A stretch of 64,000 bases of DNA, taken from NCBI GenBank assembly GCA_905221605.1, contig CAJNDS010002504.1, positions 188,001 through 252,000 of the forward strand. Direction: 5' to 3'. The notes beneath the pieces were generated by a model. The model was given only the letters and a program-made list of their open reading frames with translations, was not told where the DNA came from and made no database searches. Both the position numbers and the translations under genes were made by a program. Shown here one piece after another: positions 11,577 to 22,432 of this stretch. The stretch is from Symbiodinium natans (taxonomy: Eukaryota > Sar > Dinophyceae > Suessiales > Symbiodiniaceae). The number at the start of each line of letters is the position of its first letter. Positions within the stretch are counted from its first letter, which is position 1.

Positions 11577-12744
11577 TCGCAGTGCGACAGGACAGTCGCA
11601 GCCCGGTGGCGCGCAAGCAGGCGGAGGAAGGTGGCTGCTGGTGGCACTCCCGCAAGGCGCCGATCGTGTCAGCCCAGGATGCCCAGTAAGCAGCATGACG
11701 ATGCTCCCTCGCAAAAGTCAAGCCCAGGCCCCCCATGCGCAGGGGCAGCTGGGCAAATGGCTCGTCGCCTCCCGCTAGCAAAATAGCGATACAGCGTGAG
11801 ACAGCTGCATCATGGGCTGTGGCGAAGTCGTCCGTGAGGCTCGGCGGCACGGTGCGCAACAGGTAGTTGCAGCGCGGTGCCGCACACAGCAGCAGCAGTA
11901 ACCATGCGCTTTTCAAGTCCTGGAGCGCGGGCAAACGCGCGAGCAGCTCGCTTCGCTGCCAGCACGGCGGCAACGACCGGCTGCCTATCGGGCATCCCAG
12001 AACGAGCAGGCCCTGTTCCGCGGGTTTTGTCCAGCTTCCCGTCCAGCAGGGCGGATCGCCTTCCGTCGGGGGTAGCGCCGCAATGAGGTGGCTCCTCCCC
12101 AGCCGCGTTCAAGGTGCACCTGGACATTTGCTAGGCGCGACAAAGAAGCCCGCGCAGCTCGCAAAGTTGGGAGTGACCCCCATCAGCCCGATGCGCTCAC
12201 CACACTGGCAAAGTGAGGCCGTACTGAAAGTCATTGTCGCAACACTTCACAGTCATTTCTAGACCAGTCAGTCTGATGGCGTCAAGATGTTTGAAGCCTC
12301 CAAGGTCGCCAGCGCTTCGTGCCCCACGCCCTCCTCATCGTAGTAAATGTAGCGGCTGGCTTGCCCGTAGAACAGGGAAGCGAACGGCAGCAAGCCGGTA
12401 AGGGGCGCGTGCGCCCGAAGCGCCCCGAGCATGCTCGCCCGAGAGATGTGGTCGTAGGCCCCAACGCCGTCGATGCTCAGCACTGCCGTCCGCGGGTCAG
12501 CTTCGGTCGCTCCTTGCAGTGCGCGGACGATGGCCTCAGAGCCTGCGCGAGTGCGCAGCGCGTACTGGAACGGTGCGCATGCTGTTCGGAACGCTTCCCC
12601 AAACTGCTGTGCCAGCGCGTCCGAGCCACGTGGCGGCGGAAGACGTCGCCCATGACCAGCGCTCGCACCCCCACCGGCGGGCTTGATTTGGTCTTTGCAA
12701 CGCCGGGGCTTGTGCAAGATGTCCAGGTCCACAACAATTATCAT
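11577..12744 (-). mobile_element. LINE remnant with reverse-transcriptase palm, rearranged
   Basis: A - strand copy of the same LINE family as 8990-10561. The frame 12268-12744 holds part of the palm, including motif A as LSIDGVGAYDHI and the upstream FGEAFRTACAPFQYALRT. After about 300 bp of poorly matching sequence, the frame from 11973 gives the post-palm region (SAWLLLLLCAAPRCNYLLRT, LPLRMGGLGLTFAREHRHAA). At about 11660 it jumps straight to the C-terminal motif FLRLLARHRAA. Compared with the + copy this skips roughly 300 codons. Motif C (YADD) is not found. The element is dead, and its 3' end faces that of the + copy. Confidence 0.8.
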
Positions 12745-13231
12745 TGCTCATGTCCGAATCGATATTGGTGTTGGCCCATGCTCGGGAGTGACCACTTCGC
12801 TGTCACTATTAAGCTCAAAAAATCGCGCCCTGCAACATCCGGCGACGATTGCGCTTCCACCCGTCATGTGAGGGAGTGGGGTCAATTGATTCGCTCGCAG
12901 TGTGATCGCATTGAAGCTTAGGCCACGAGAGTGCATACACAACTGGCCAACCCCCCCGGGACCACTCGGGTTGAAAGCAGAGCTATTTTAGATGAACTTT
13001 ACAACAATTTTTTTGGACATTGCTTGGAACGCAGATCCTTCTTTGTACCGCCGTGCCAGACCAAACTCAAAAAACAGCCATCATGGTGGACAGACGCTTG
13101 TTTTGCTGCATTTTTTCGACGCAAGGCTGCGTGGCGTGCGAGAAATCGAGATCGCTGTGATGCTACAGAAGCAACCTTTCGTATGAGTCGCAACCATTTT
13201 CATCATGTCGAGCGTGGCGGCAGTATGGTCG
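12683..13231 (+). mobile_element. LINE endonuclease end and linker, with a nonsense codon
   Basis: One reading frame encodes the end of an apurinic-type endonuclease (LDLVFATPGLVQDVQVHNN, then PMLGSDHFAVTI with the catalytic S-D-H triad present). The linker that precedes reverse transcriptase follows (PSWWTDACFAAFFRRKAAWR). A TAG at 12919-12921 interrupts it. The element stops abruptly at about 13231, where a satellite begins, and seems to resume at 14950. It overlaps the 5' end of the - strand LINE fragment at about 12690-12744, so one inserted into the other. Confidence 0.75.
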
Positions 13232-13570
13232 TAAAAACGCTCCCGCCGAGCGACGCCGAGCGAGGCCGAGCGAGCCGAGCGACGCCGAGCGACGCCGAGC
13301 GACGCCGAGCGACGCCGAGCGACGCCGAGCGACGCGCCGAGCGCGAGCGACGCCGAGCGACGCCGAGCGACGCCGAGCGACGCCGAGCGAGGCCGAGCGA
13401 CGCCGAGCGCCGAGCGACGCGAGACGAGGCCGGCGAGCGCCGAGCGACGCCGAGCGACGCCGAGCGACGCCGAGCGACGCCGAGCGCCGAGCGACGCCGA
13501 GCGACGCCGAGCGAGACGAGCGAGACGAGCGACGCCGAGCGCCGAGTGAAGACGAGCGACGCCGAGTGAA
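13232..13570. repeat. GACGCCGAGC decamer satellite
   Basis: About 34 tandem copies of a GC-rich 10-mer, GACGCCGAGC, with scattered losses of a few bases that shift all six frames. It lies inside a LINE, between its endonuclease linker and palm parts. Long Arg/Ser/Ala open frames across it on both strands are products of the repeat. Confidence 0.9.
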
Positions 13571-14589
13571 GCCAAGGGACCTTGTAGGGTTTAGGGTTCT
13601 TTTGCCGCCCGCGTATAGCTGACTCAGTCGGGCCACTCGCTGGGTGTAGGGTTTAGGGTGAAGAGTGTAAATTTAGGGTTAAGGGTTAGGGTATAGGGGC
13701 TAACCCTCTAGACCCAGAGTAACTCATAATTGGTGCTTTGCTATAAGAAACATGAAGTCCTCAACCCCCCCCCGCCCCCCCTCCGCAAGAAGTAGCGGTC
13801 CTGTGGGATGGATTTTGAAGGCCCGAAACCTATATGAGCAGCCGCAAAAAATCTCATGTAAATACTAGCTAATTTAAAGTTCGTGGGGTATCGTTTTTGG
13901 GGGGGCCTTATCGCTTTCTGGGACTTTGGCTCAATGCTACTGCGAAAACCTATCGCTTTACTGCTTATGAGATCCTAAACCTGGAACCCTCCCCTAAATA
14001 CACCTGAGTTCCTAAACCCGTTTCCTTTCTTTAGGACCTATATAGACTAAAGAGTGAGAGTGCTTCTTTTCTAGAGCTTTCGCTGCTCGAATCAGAAATC
14101 CAAATCCTAAACTTCGAGCCCTCAACGTGGGCCAGGGCTTTTACCCAGCTCTTCGGGTGGCCATATGGGTATCGTAGGGGTATCGCTTTGAGTATCTATC
14201 GCTCTGGAATCAGACCCAACCACGAAATCATGACATTGTTGCAGAACGACTTCTAGATTCAAGATTGAGGGTATCGCTTTTGGGGGGGGCCTATCGCTTT
14301 ACGAGGTTTTAGGCACGAACGTGGATTTTATCTCCACCACAAAAAACCTCCTACAACGTAATAAAAGTGGTCGCTCAGATAATCCCCAAGCCATCGCAAG
14401 CCTATTCTAGCAGAAGAGCTCACAGCGCGACGCGGAGTGACGCAACACGACGCCGAGCGAAAATAAGTGACACCGAGATATGCCGAGGAAGTCAAAGGTA
14501 CTAAAGCAAATAAAGCGGTGTGTTTTTGGGTGTCTTTGATCGGCTTCGAGTGGTCGCTCGTCTTCGCGTGTCTTCGCTTGAAACACACC
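13571..14589. repeat. telomere-like TTTAGGG tract and non-coding spacer
   Basis: Several GGGTTTAGGG units occur at 13584-13710, partly degenerate. They are followed by sequence with no coding signal. Two similar phrases, GGGGTATCG and TATCGCTTT(N)TGGGGGGGCC, recur around 13890 and 14270. Confidence 0.6.
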
Positions 14590-14890
14590 CGTCGAGCGCC
14601 AGGAAGCGCCGAGCGCTGAGCGATGCCGAGCGCCGAGCGACGCCGAGCGCCGAGCGACGCCGAGCGACGCCGAGCGCCGAGCGACGCCGAGCGACGCCGA
14701 ACGCCGAGCGACGCGACGAGCGACGCCGAGCGACGCCGCGCGACGCCGAGCGAGGCCGAGCGACGCCGCTCGTCTTCGCTCGCCTTCACTCGCCTTCGCT
14801 CGCCTTCGCTTGCCTTCGCTCGTCTTCGCTCGTCTTCGCTCGTCTTCGCTCGTCTTCGCTCGTCTTCGCGTGTCTTCGCGTATCTGCGCG
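14590..14890. repeat. fold-back decamer satellite
   Basis: The left half (14590-14765) is GACGCCGAGC units like those at 13232. The right half (14766-14890) is CTCGTCTTCG units, nearly the reverse complement (CGAAGACGAG). The switch at about 14765 makes an imperfect inverted repeat. Confidence 0.8.
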
Positions 14891-14949
14891 GATTTACGCA
14901 CGACCGCGCCACCGATGCAATCATCATGTCGTTCGGCATGCCAAATCCA

Positions 14950-15290
14950 CATATTGGTCAACATGGCTGAGTCGGGTTGAGCGTATGAAAGTTGTTAACC
15001 CTCGTGTTGCTGCTCGCTGGGTGCGCCGCCGGTTTCATCATAACGTCAGCAAAGTGTCACCCAACCTTTTTCCCAACCCTTTAGTAGTTGTGTGCCAACA
15101 TACTGTGCATTTTTTCTCATACGCAAAGCTTTCGATGTTGCATGGCGTGATGCAGCCATGTTGCGTTTGCACAGAGCTGGTATTTCGCATGAGCTCTGGC
15201 ATGTGCAACGGGGTATCTTGCGGTTCCTCTGGTCAAAATGTCGTGGTCAAACTTCTTTTATACGCAGATGATGTAGTAATTTTCAGTGAC
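14950..15290 (+). mobile_element. LINE reverse-transcriptase fragment with YADD
   Basis: The frame shows VNPRVAARWVRRRFHH, then GVSCGSSGQNVVVKLLLYADD followed by VVIF, which is palm motif C of a non-LTR reverse transcriptase. It probably continues the element broken off at 13231. Motifs A and B are absent. At about 15289 it is cut by a LINE fragment of opposite strand. Confidence 0.75.
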
Positions 15291-16320
15291 CCAGGCTGCC
15301 CAGTAAGCCGCAGGGGAGCCGGCAGGGTCAGTGAGATCATTGCCCGGCGCCAACGCAGCCGCACTCAGCACCTGACGTGCCCGAGAGACCTCGCCCTTTT
15401 TTGGCGCACGCCTAGTGGGGCTCATCCTCTGCTCGTCCCGAACAGGAGCGCACTGGTGTCGCGCAGCCCGGAACAGTTGAACCCACGCCCCTCGCTGGAA
15501 CGCTGTGGCCCTGGCCAGCAACTCGGCCCTGCCCTGAAAGCCTTGGTGCGTTGGGCGCGTTAAGAGCATCCGCGGCACGAGTACGAACAGCTTCCATGCT
15601 CTGGAGCTGTCTGCGCCTCTGGCATCAGTACGCTGCCATTTCAAGGCCTGCACGAACGCCCCTCGCACCGCGGCCCGCATGAAAGGGGCGCACGTCCTAC
15701 AGCGTTGGCACCGGGTGACGCAATTCGTCGGCCAGGTCGACCTGGTCGAGAGCGCAATAGAGCGCACCAGGCATCTTCCGCGGCAATGGCTGGTGGCGGG
15801 CACACCTGTACCGGCGACCGGGCGGCCCCCGACACCGCGTCTGCATGCTCAACCTCGCTCCCGGGGTCTGCCAGCGAAGCCCCCGTCGTCGGACCGCGAT
15901 GGCGTTGTGGAATGCTGGTGTCTGGTGCCGGCAAGCGCGCGTCGCGCATCGTCCGCCAACGTTTGCGCAGCGGCGGCCGTCACGGCCCCTCCGTATGCTT
16001 GGAGGAGCACGGACTGGGTTGCCACAGGCAGATACCCCTCCGGGGTCATACAAAGCAAAATCGCTCCTGATAGGGGCAATGGGGTGTCAGAGAGAGCCTC
16101 TACGGCGGTCGCTGCCTGTTCATCGGCAGCGGCCGCTCCGTGCGTCTGGCACCTTTGGAGGGCCGCAGTCAGCTCGGCGAAACGAGCGCCCATGACGCGA
16201 TGGTCCCGCCACGTAGCTTCCACTGCCGCGGACAATTCCTTTCGCGCCTGTTTTCCACCTGCGCGTGAAAAGTTCAAGTCCCCAGCGACCCCTGTCGTGC
16301 TGGGCCGCGAACTGGGGGAC
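15289..16320 (-). mobile_element. LINE remnant, region between endonuclease and palm
   Basis: The frame 15258-15803 reads RAWKLFVLVPRMLLTRPTHQ, then GRAELLARATAFQRGAW and SRARQVLSAAALAPG. This is the linker that precedes the palm in the GC-rich LINE family seen at 9 kb. Upstream on the - strand two further frames (15641-15949 and 15849-16277) carry Ala-rich sequence (EALSDTPLPLSGAILLCMTP) that seems to be a frameshifted continuation. No palm motifs follow because the fragment ends at the junction near 15289. Confidence 0.7.
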
Positions 16321-16675
16321 CTCAGCTAGCGGCATAGCGCCTGCCTCTTTGCGGCGCACGCTGCCCTGGCAATGGGATTCTAATTCGGACAGAATGGCCA
16401 CTGCCAGGTATGGTCTGGAACTCCTATGTTGCTTACACATCGTGGCCTCCTTGCTGCTATGAAGGTGATTATGCCTTACATGCTCGATACTCCCTTGACC
16501 TCCACCATTTGCAGTACGTCCGGCCGTTCCCTCCGCGCTCAGCATGCACAGCTTTGCGAATGCCCACTCTTTCAAGTCCGTAGCCACTTCTCTCGAGAGC
16601 CTGTTTTGCCTCCCAGGCGTTTTGTTGCCCAGAGGGTTGGCTTTGAGAAGCACATGAGCAGCGGTCAATATTACT

Positions 16676-16830
16676 GGGCTAGGCCCTTCATCAGGGTAGG
16701 GGTAGGCCTAGGGTAGGCCTACCCCTACCCTACGAAAGGGCCTAGGGTTGATGTGGGGGGTAGGCCTACCCCTAGGCCACCTCTAGGTAGGTCTGCCCCT
16801 AGGCCTTGCCTTCGGTGAGGTTAGGGCTAC
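16676..16830. repeat. GGGTAGGCCTA repeat with palindromic core
   Basis: At least eight copies of TAGGCCTA-type words in both orientations, including GGGTAGGCCTACCCCTA, so single strands can fold back. No coding content. Confidence 0.7.
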
Positions 16831-16860
16831 TTCTAGGCCTTGCTAGGCTGAAGGACATGG

Positions 16861-17018
16861 ATGTTGGGGTTATCGTTTTCTGCGTGTCCCATATGGCTCT
16901 GCAGGAAAACGCTCTTCCGCGAATTTCATACTAAGTCCCTACATCGCATATATTTTTTCCATCATGATGGGGTTATCGTCTTCTGCGTGTCCCATATCGT
17001 TCTGCAGATCAAAAGCCA
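16861..17018. repeat. two direct copies of a 42-nt segment
   Basis: GGGGTTATCGT(T/C)TTCTGCG followed by TGTCCCATAT occurs at 16866 and again at 16976, about 110 bp apart, with only a few differences. Confidence 0.75.
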
Positions 17019-18720
17019 CCAAACCATTAACTGATGTTGCTGTTGTAATTCGCAATTCGGAGAGCTGTGTAAGGGACAACCCCTCGCAAGCTCTTCCGCT
17101 TAGGCTTCGGTGCATCCTCAATCGTAGAGCGGAAGTGTGGCAGTACTTCAGAGCACCACTAAGAGCTGAATTCAGGGATGAGGGCCAGGAACAGCGGCTG
17201 GGCTTGGGACGAAGCGCCCATGTAGGCGCATGTCAAGCTCTGCACCGAGCGCGGCGGAGCGAAGCTGCTGCAAACCTGGCGTGCGCGAGGGAGGAGTTAA
17301 ATGTGTGGAGACAAGGCGCTGGGCAAGGTGATAAGGCGGCGGAGCCGCCACTGTCAGGAATGAAGGCGCAGCAAAGTGCCAACAGCACGGCTGGGAAAGA
17401 AGAGTGAAGGCAGGACCATCAGCATCTGCTACAAATGCCATGGCAGGTGCGGCGCGCACGTGGCAAAGCTGACAGGCATGGTCCAGGCGTCAGGCAAGGC
17501 AACGCGGAAGCGGCGCGGGAAGAGGAGCTTCAGGCCCTGAAGCAACAGCCTGGGAGCCCCCAGAGCTTGGGCGCGCACGCGTGATGTCAAGATCTGCTGA
17601 AGCGTGCTGAACCAGGCTCATGGATCTCAGCGATCTCGGGCTTGGGGCTGCGAAGTCGGGAAACGACGCCACCAGAGGCGCCTGTGCGAGGTGAAGCGAA
17701 CCACAAAGTTCCAAGAGCTGGCAGAACGTTGGCGCTTGTCGCACAGAGGCATAGATCGTGAGGGATGTCAAGGAGCTTGCAAACAATGCTCAATGGCGCA
17801 ATGGGGATGAGGTGGAAGGGATGCGCCTTCGGGCAGTTTGGTGCAGGCAGGACATGGCAGGACACCATATGCAATGGTCGATTGAGGCTCAGTAGATCAC
17901 CATTTCCGACCCCCCAACGATTCTCGGCAACTCGGCGATCGCCCCCCAACCTTGCACAAAGCAAAGGCTCTCATGCCCGGCTCACAATGCAGGTCACTTA
18001 AACGCCGAGCATAGCCTCGGGGCCTGCATCGTCGCGTTGTGCTCAAAGGCGGGGTCTACGAGTCGCAGTCGCCATATTTGAACAGCCGGAGCTGCCGGGC
18101 GAAGATGAAGCGCTGCGGAAATGACCCGATCGGACAAGCACCGCTACTAATGCTGCTAGGCTACTGGGCGCTCAGGAGATCTCAGGATGGATTAGGCAGT
18201 GAATGGCAGAGAGCAGAATCCGATGATGGTTTAGGTTTCGGGGTTCAGGTGAGGGTAAAACCCTCAACCCCCGAAACCCGCTCGAAACCCCAAGTGGGCA
18301 GCTGCTCATAAAGCACAAGGGCCCATACCTCAGAAAAATTTAAAGAAGGTAAGGGACCATACCACGCGAGCATGAAAGCCTAGAGAGATTCGGGTAACAG
18401 GGAACTAGGAACTTAAATATAGGCCGACTCTCTAAGAAGATGTCGCTCACCTGGCACTGCGGAGAATCCACCAACAAGAACTGGCCTGACAGGTTTAGGT
18501 ACTTCCACTAGCATATCCTTTCTGCTTGCTAGAACTCTGGTTTGTATATGAGCAAAGAGGCGCCGTTTTCCTTCCAATCTCTGCTGGAAGAGTGAAACTA
18601 CCCATTAAACACCTATCAAGAATTGCAGCGCCCACTTTCCTTCCAACAGCTGCCTGTTGCCGTCGGCAGGTTCATCTGCACAGAAAGGCTCTTTGATGCT
18701 CTTTGGCAATCCCGCAACGC
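17019..18720. other. no gene identified
   Basis: No recognisable coding segment on either strand. An inverted phrase of GGTTTCGGGG...CCCCGAAACC type occurs at 18234-18292, with arms about 40 bp apart. Confidence 0.4.
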
Positions 18721-19481
18721 TCACGGACGCCTGTCTGGCTTCATCAAGTCAGCCAACGCTCGGCTCAGCTCTAGTGGCTCAGCTCTCATGCGCAACTTCC
18801 GACTATTGTGAGCGCCCAGCTCGCGAAGCATGTATTCAGTATCATTCCACAAGCGAAGCACAACCAAGCCTGGTGGCTCGTGCACTTGGTCACTCAGCCT
18901 ACCATACAATAAAGACCTGGACACTGCTGGAAACGACTCATTGAGAGGGGGCTCCAGTGACATGTTTGCCCAGGAAAGAAAAGCTCGCCACACACTCGAG
19001 TTGTTCTGCAAATACTTGTTCATGCCGCTGTTTGTCTTGGAAAGCGGGGCAGTCAGACGCGTTGCTTGAAAAAAGGCCCACACATCTTTGAGCAAAGCCT
19101 CCAACCAAAACCTTGAACTTACTGACAAGTACTTGAGCTGCAGCAATCTGTATTTGGGAGCAGCCTCCTCCAAAGCTTCTCGAATCTCATTCTCCTTCTC
19201 CTTGTCTGCAAGGGCCAAGGCAACGCGTGTAACGTTCTCATCATATAGCCCGTCGCGTTAAGCAAAGTTTGCGCCGTCGTCACTGTAAGCAGCGTTGGGG
19301 CTTTTGGGTTTTGCAGCTTGAAGCGTTTGCCATGCTTCATCCCAACGAAAGCGTCTTTAAGCTCCACGAGCACCACCACAGCATAGACACAGGCAAAGGA
19401 ACGACGCAGCATGTTCCGCATTACCAGTTCTGTACATTGACTATTTGTGCTGACAGGCAAGAAATGTCTAAAGACAAGCAC
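18721..19481 (-). pseudogene. unrecognised protein segment broken by one base
   Basis: Two - strand frames join into one protein-like segment of about 250 residues. The upstream frame (19119-19481) reads VELKDAFVGMKHGKRFKLQN and then TLLTVTTAQTLLNATG. At about 19250 the sense passes to the next frame, YDENVTRVALALADKEKENE, and runs to a stop at 18721. The downstream part is rich in charged helices (IREALEEAAPKYRLLQLKY) and aromatic segments. A one-base loss explains the switch, by mutation or assembly error; there is no room for an intron. I do not recognise the family. No introns are visible, so it may be a retroposed copy. Confidence 0.5.
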
Positions 19482-22432
19482 AGTGCTGATGCGAGCAAGC
19501 CCTTCTCAAATGACGGGCAAAGTGGCATGGAATCTGACACTCAGGTCGCGCGCCTTCACAAGGACGTAGCTAATGCCCAGGAAGCACGTGGCAGCTTCAG
19601 AAACTTGACCCGCCTACATGCCTCAGAAAAGCTGTCACATGCTGTCACCTCCTGCACTTCCCAATGTGGTCAACAACCCACGCTGCAGCTGCATGCCGGT
19701 CCACTACAGGATGCTCCCCTCTTGCTATGCCCAAAACTCGTCCCGGTTCTCACCCGTCGATGGGGAATACCTGTATAGAAGGGTGTGTTTGTGTGTGTGT
19801 GTTGCCACTCAGTAGAGCAGCCACTCTACATTTCATTCTAAGAAGTTTTTTGGGGTTGCGCGCTTGCTACGACCTGCAAACCCCCTCAACGCCCCCGAAA
19901 GCTCGAAACCCCCAGCCAAACTGGTCGTGGGTCTGAGGAGGAACCGAAGCCTGCTGGGAGTGCAGACTGCCATGGCCACGGTCACAACAGGGTTTATGTG
20001 GGGAATTTATGGTTTGCCAGGGCGGGGATCTAGCGGTTAAAGGGGGCATCTAGGCAGTTTAGAGGGTGTCGATTTTTGCGAGGGCATGCTTTACTTGTTT
20101 TGGGAAGGTTTCAGGAGCTATGAGGGCTCCTGATCTGTCTGCAGAGTAAATCGAGAAAAACGGTGCACTGCTTGAGAAGCTCAGCTTGGCTGATCTTGAC
20201 ATGAACCATAGCGGGGTTCAGGGTTTAGGGTTTAGGGTACAAGCAAGTTGCAGCCATCATTGTACGAGGGCATTTAGATGGGGTTTGAAGGCGCACTATA
20301 TTCCAAAGCTGTGCGACTTCGGTATTGTGTACTGGATCCAGGATCATCCGTGAGCACCAAACTTGGTTCATCCGTGACCCCCGATAGGCCCATCAAAGTT
20401 TGACCACCCCTCTGGGACTTAACAGATCCAAAACGGGCCGAAAAAAAACGGACCACCCGTGACCACCGAAAAGCAAAAGTGACACCAGTTCCGAAACCGC
20501 GGCATTCACTATCCACCCACAGGCAAAGGCAGACAAGTGGAGACGAGCTCCAAAAGCAGCATTCACCACCTACACCGACCTCTGCAAGAATCCTCTGTCA
20601 GCGTCCGCCAGGCCACCCTACGCCTTATCAAGCCATGTGGGACTCAACGCGCTTTCTCAACCTTTCTCAATTTCTGTCAGCGAAAATCCAATCCATGGGG
20701 TCGCTTCGTCCTGTCACTGGCTTAGCCTCGCTGCGGGTGGTGAAACGACAGTTCCGCAGCGTGCCGACAAGTCGAGAAGAGCCACGGCATGGAGTCCCAA
20801 AAAAAACCGAGGCCCAGGTGTCTAAAGCTTCACGTCACCCTCAGCCTAAAATGGTGTTTGGGACTCCTCGGTGATAAAGCAACTGCAAAACACTCTCATG
20901 GCCTTGAACCTGCTCCTGAATGTTGGGTTGTTCATGGTTGTTCGGATCGGATGGGCCGGCATTTTGTTGTGAGGGAGTGCCGAGGTTTAGGGGCTCGTGA
21001 TCTTCAAATTCGCATGTTTGAGGTTCGAGAGGTCTCAGATGTAGGAAGCTTCGAACTGCCCGTAGGAGTGCCTCTGCTGTCCTCTGCTGTCAAAACAAAC
21101 CCGCTGACACCTCGAATGCAATGAGGACACAACTGCTGTTATCACCAAAGAAAGGCAGTCCACGTGTGGAAAGACTGAGCCCTACTTCCGTCTGCGGCAC
21201 TCCTCGTAGCAGTAAAACCTACACCTAAGCTCCCGAAACTTCAGAGCTGCCAGCGTTTCACTCAATGCGCTCATCGGCGGCCAGGTGTCACCGGTGGAAG
21301 CACACCTCAAAGTAGAACTGGGGTTTACGTTGGTTCTCATTGACCGTTCTAGAATCCCTGACCACATTAGACCTTGTGACTGTCCCAACCCTTCCGTCCT
21401 TCGTCTCATACCATGCTACAGCCAGGGTCTGATTGCGGTAGATGCGCTAAATCGCTGGCGCTCATTGCACACGATTTGCACACGCCTACCATTCCCAAAC
21501 CTTGCAGATGGGGGCGCCGTACCGTTCCTCCAGACCCTCGGGGCTTCGGGGTATGAAAGCACGGGACTTCAGGTTTGAGACGTCACCCCATCCGCCGATT
21601 TCCCAGGCCGAAAACATTTGGTGTGGACCAAGCCACCTCCTTTATTTGACACCCGGCGGCCAAAGTCCACAGCCCGTTTAGCTTCCAGGGCCCCGTTAGG
21701 CCCCGTTAGGCCCCGTTTGGCCTCACCTCATGGTCCCTCAGCCCTAATTTCGTGGAATTGAATTTCTTTTTCCACCCCGAAAAAGAACCCCCTACGTAAC
21801 TTGTTTTTGCTTGACGTGTGGGGGTGTGGTCAGGGTCTCAAGGCTCGAGGCTTGAAAGCTTCGGAGAGAAACCTTCTGACAATTTGGGCTCTGATCTGCA
21901 GGCCGCTCCGAGGCGGCGCGCAAGTGTTTCGAGGTTTTGAAGGGTTGAAGGGTCTAAGGGTTTAAGGGTCCAAGCGTCTTGGGGGTCCTCCCGCTCAAAG
22001 GCCCTAAAGCAGCACACAGTCGTTCACATGCCTTAACTGTGTAACTCTTAAAGCTTGATGTAGCAAAATGAAAGAACCCACAAAACAAGACGTTTCAGGA
22101 TGCTCACAGTGAGGCTGCGGCAGCTACTTTAGCAGCTCCGTGATGCCCCGCGCGTCCAGCAACTGCGGGCGAGTCGGGGCTTAGCACGGCTGGCATCAGC
22201 ACATCGGAAATTTGAGGTTGGCTTCTGGATTGGGTTCTTGGCAGCCTGTGTGTGGAATCCAGTGTTCAGGAGCTAAGGCTTGCAAGAGCACCCCCTCAAA
22301 CTCCTCAAGACAAGCCTACATTCCAAGCCCAACGTTGCTCCTAAATCCTACAAGTACCCTGTGCCTTGGCGTCCCGCTGCTGGATCTCCGGGTGAAACTT
22401 CCAGCACCTGGCAGAGAAAGATCAGATGACCT
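19482..22432. other. no gene identified; one short telomere-like tract
   Basis: GGGTTTAGGGTTTAGGGTA lies at 20219-20238. The rest lacks coding signals and has the G/T-rich, stop-rich wording typical of introns and spacers in this window. Confidence 0.4.

Noticed and set aside
10911-11786. 291-codon + strand frame
   Set aside because: Antisense to a LINE remnant and a retrocopy, and crosses the repeat block; composition is that of GC-rich shadow frames.
13921-13936. Second spliced-leader relic (CTTTGGCTCAA)
   Set aside because: Only 11 matching bases without the diagnostic CCATTTT; chance is likely.
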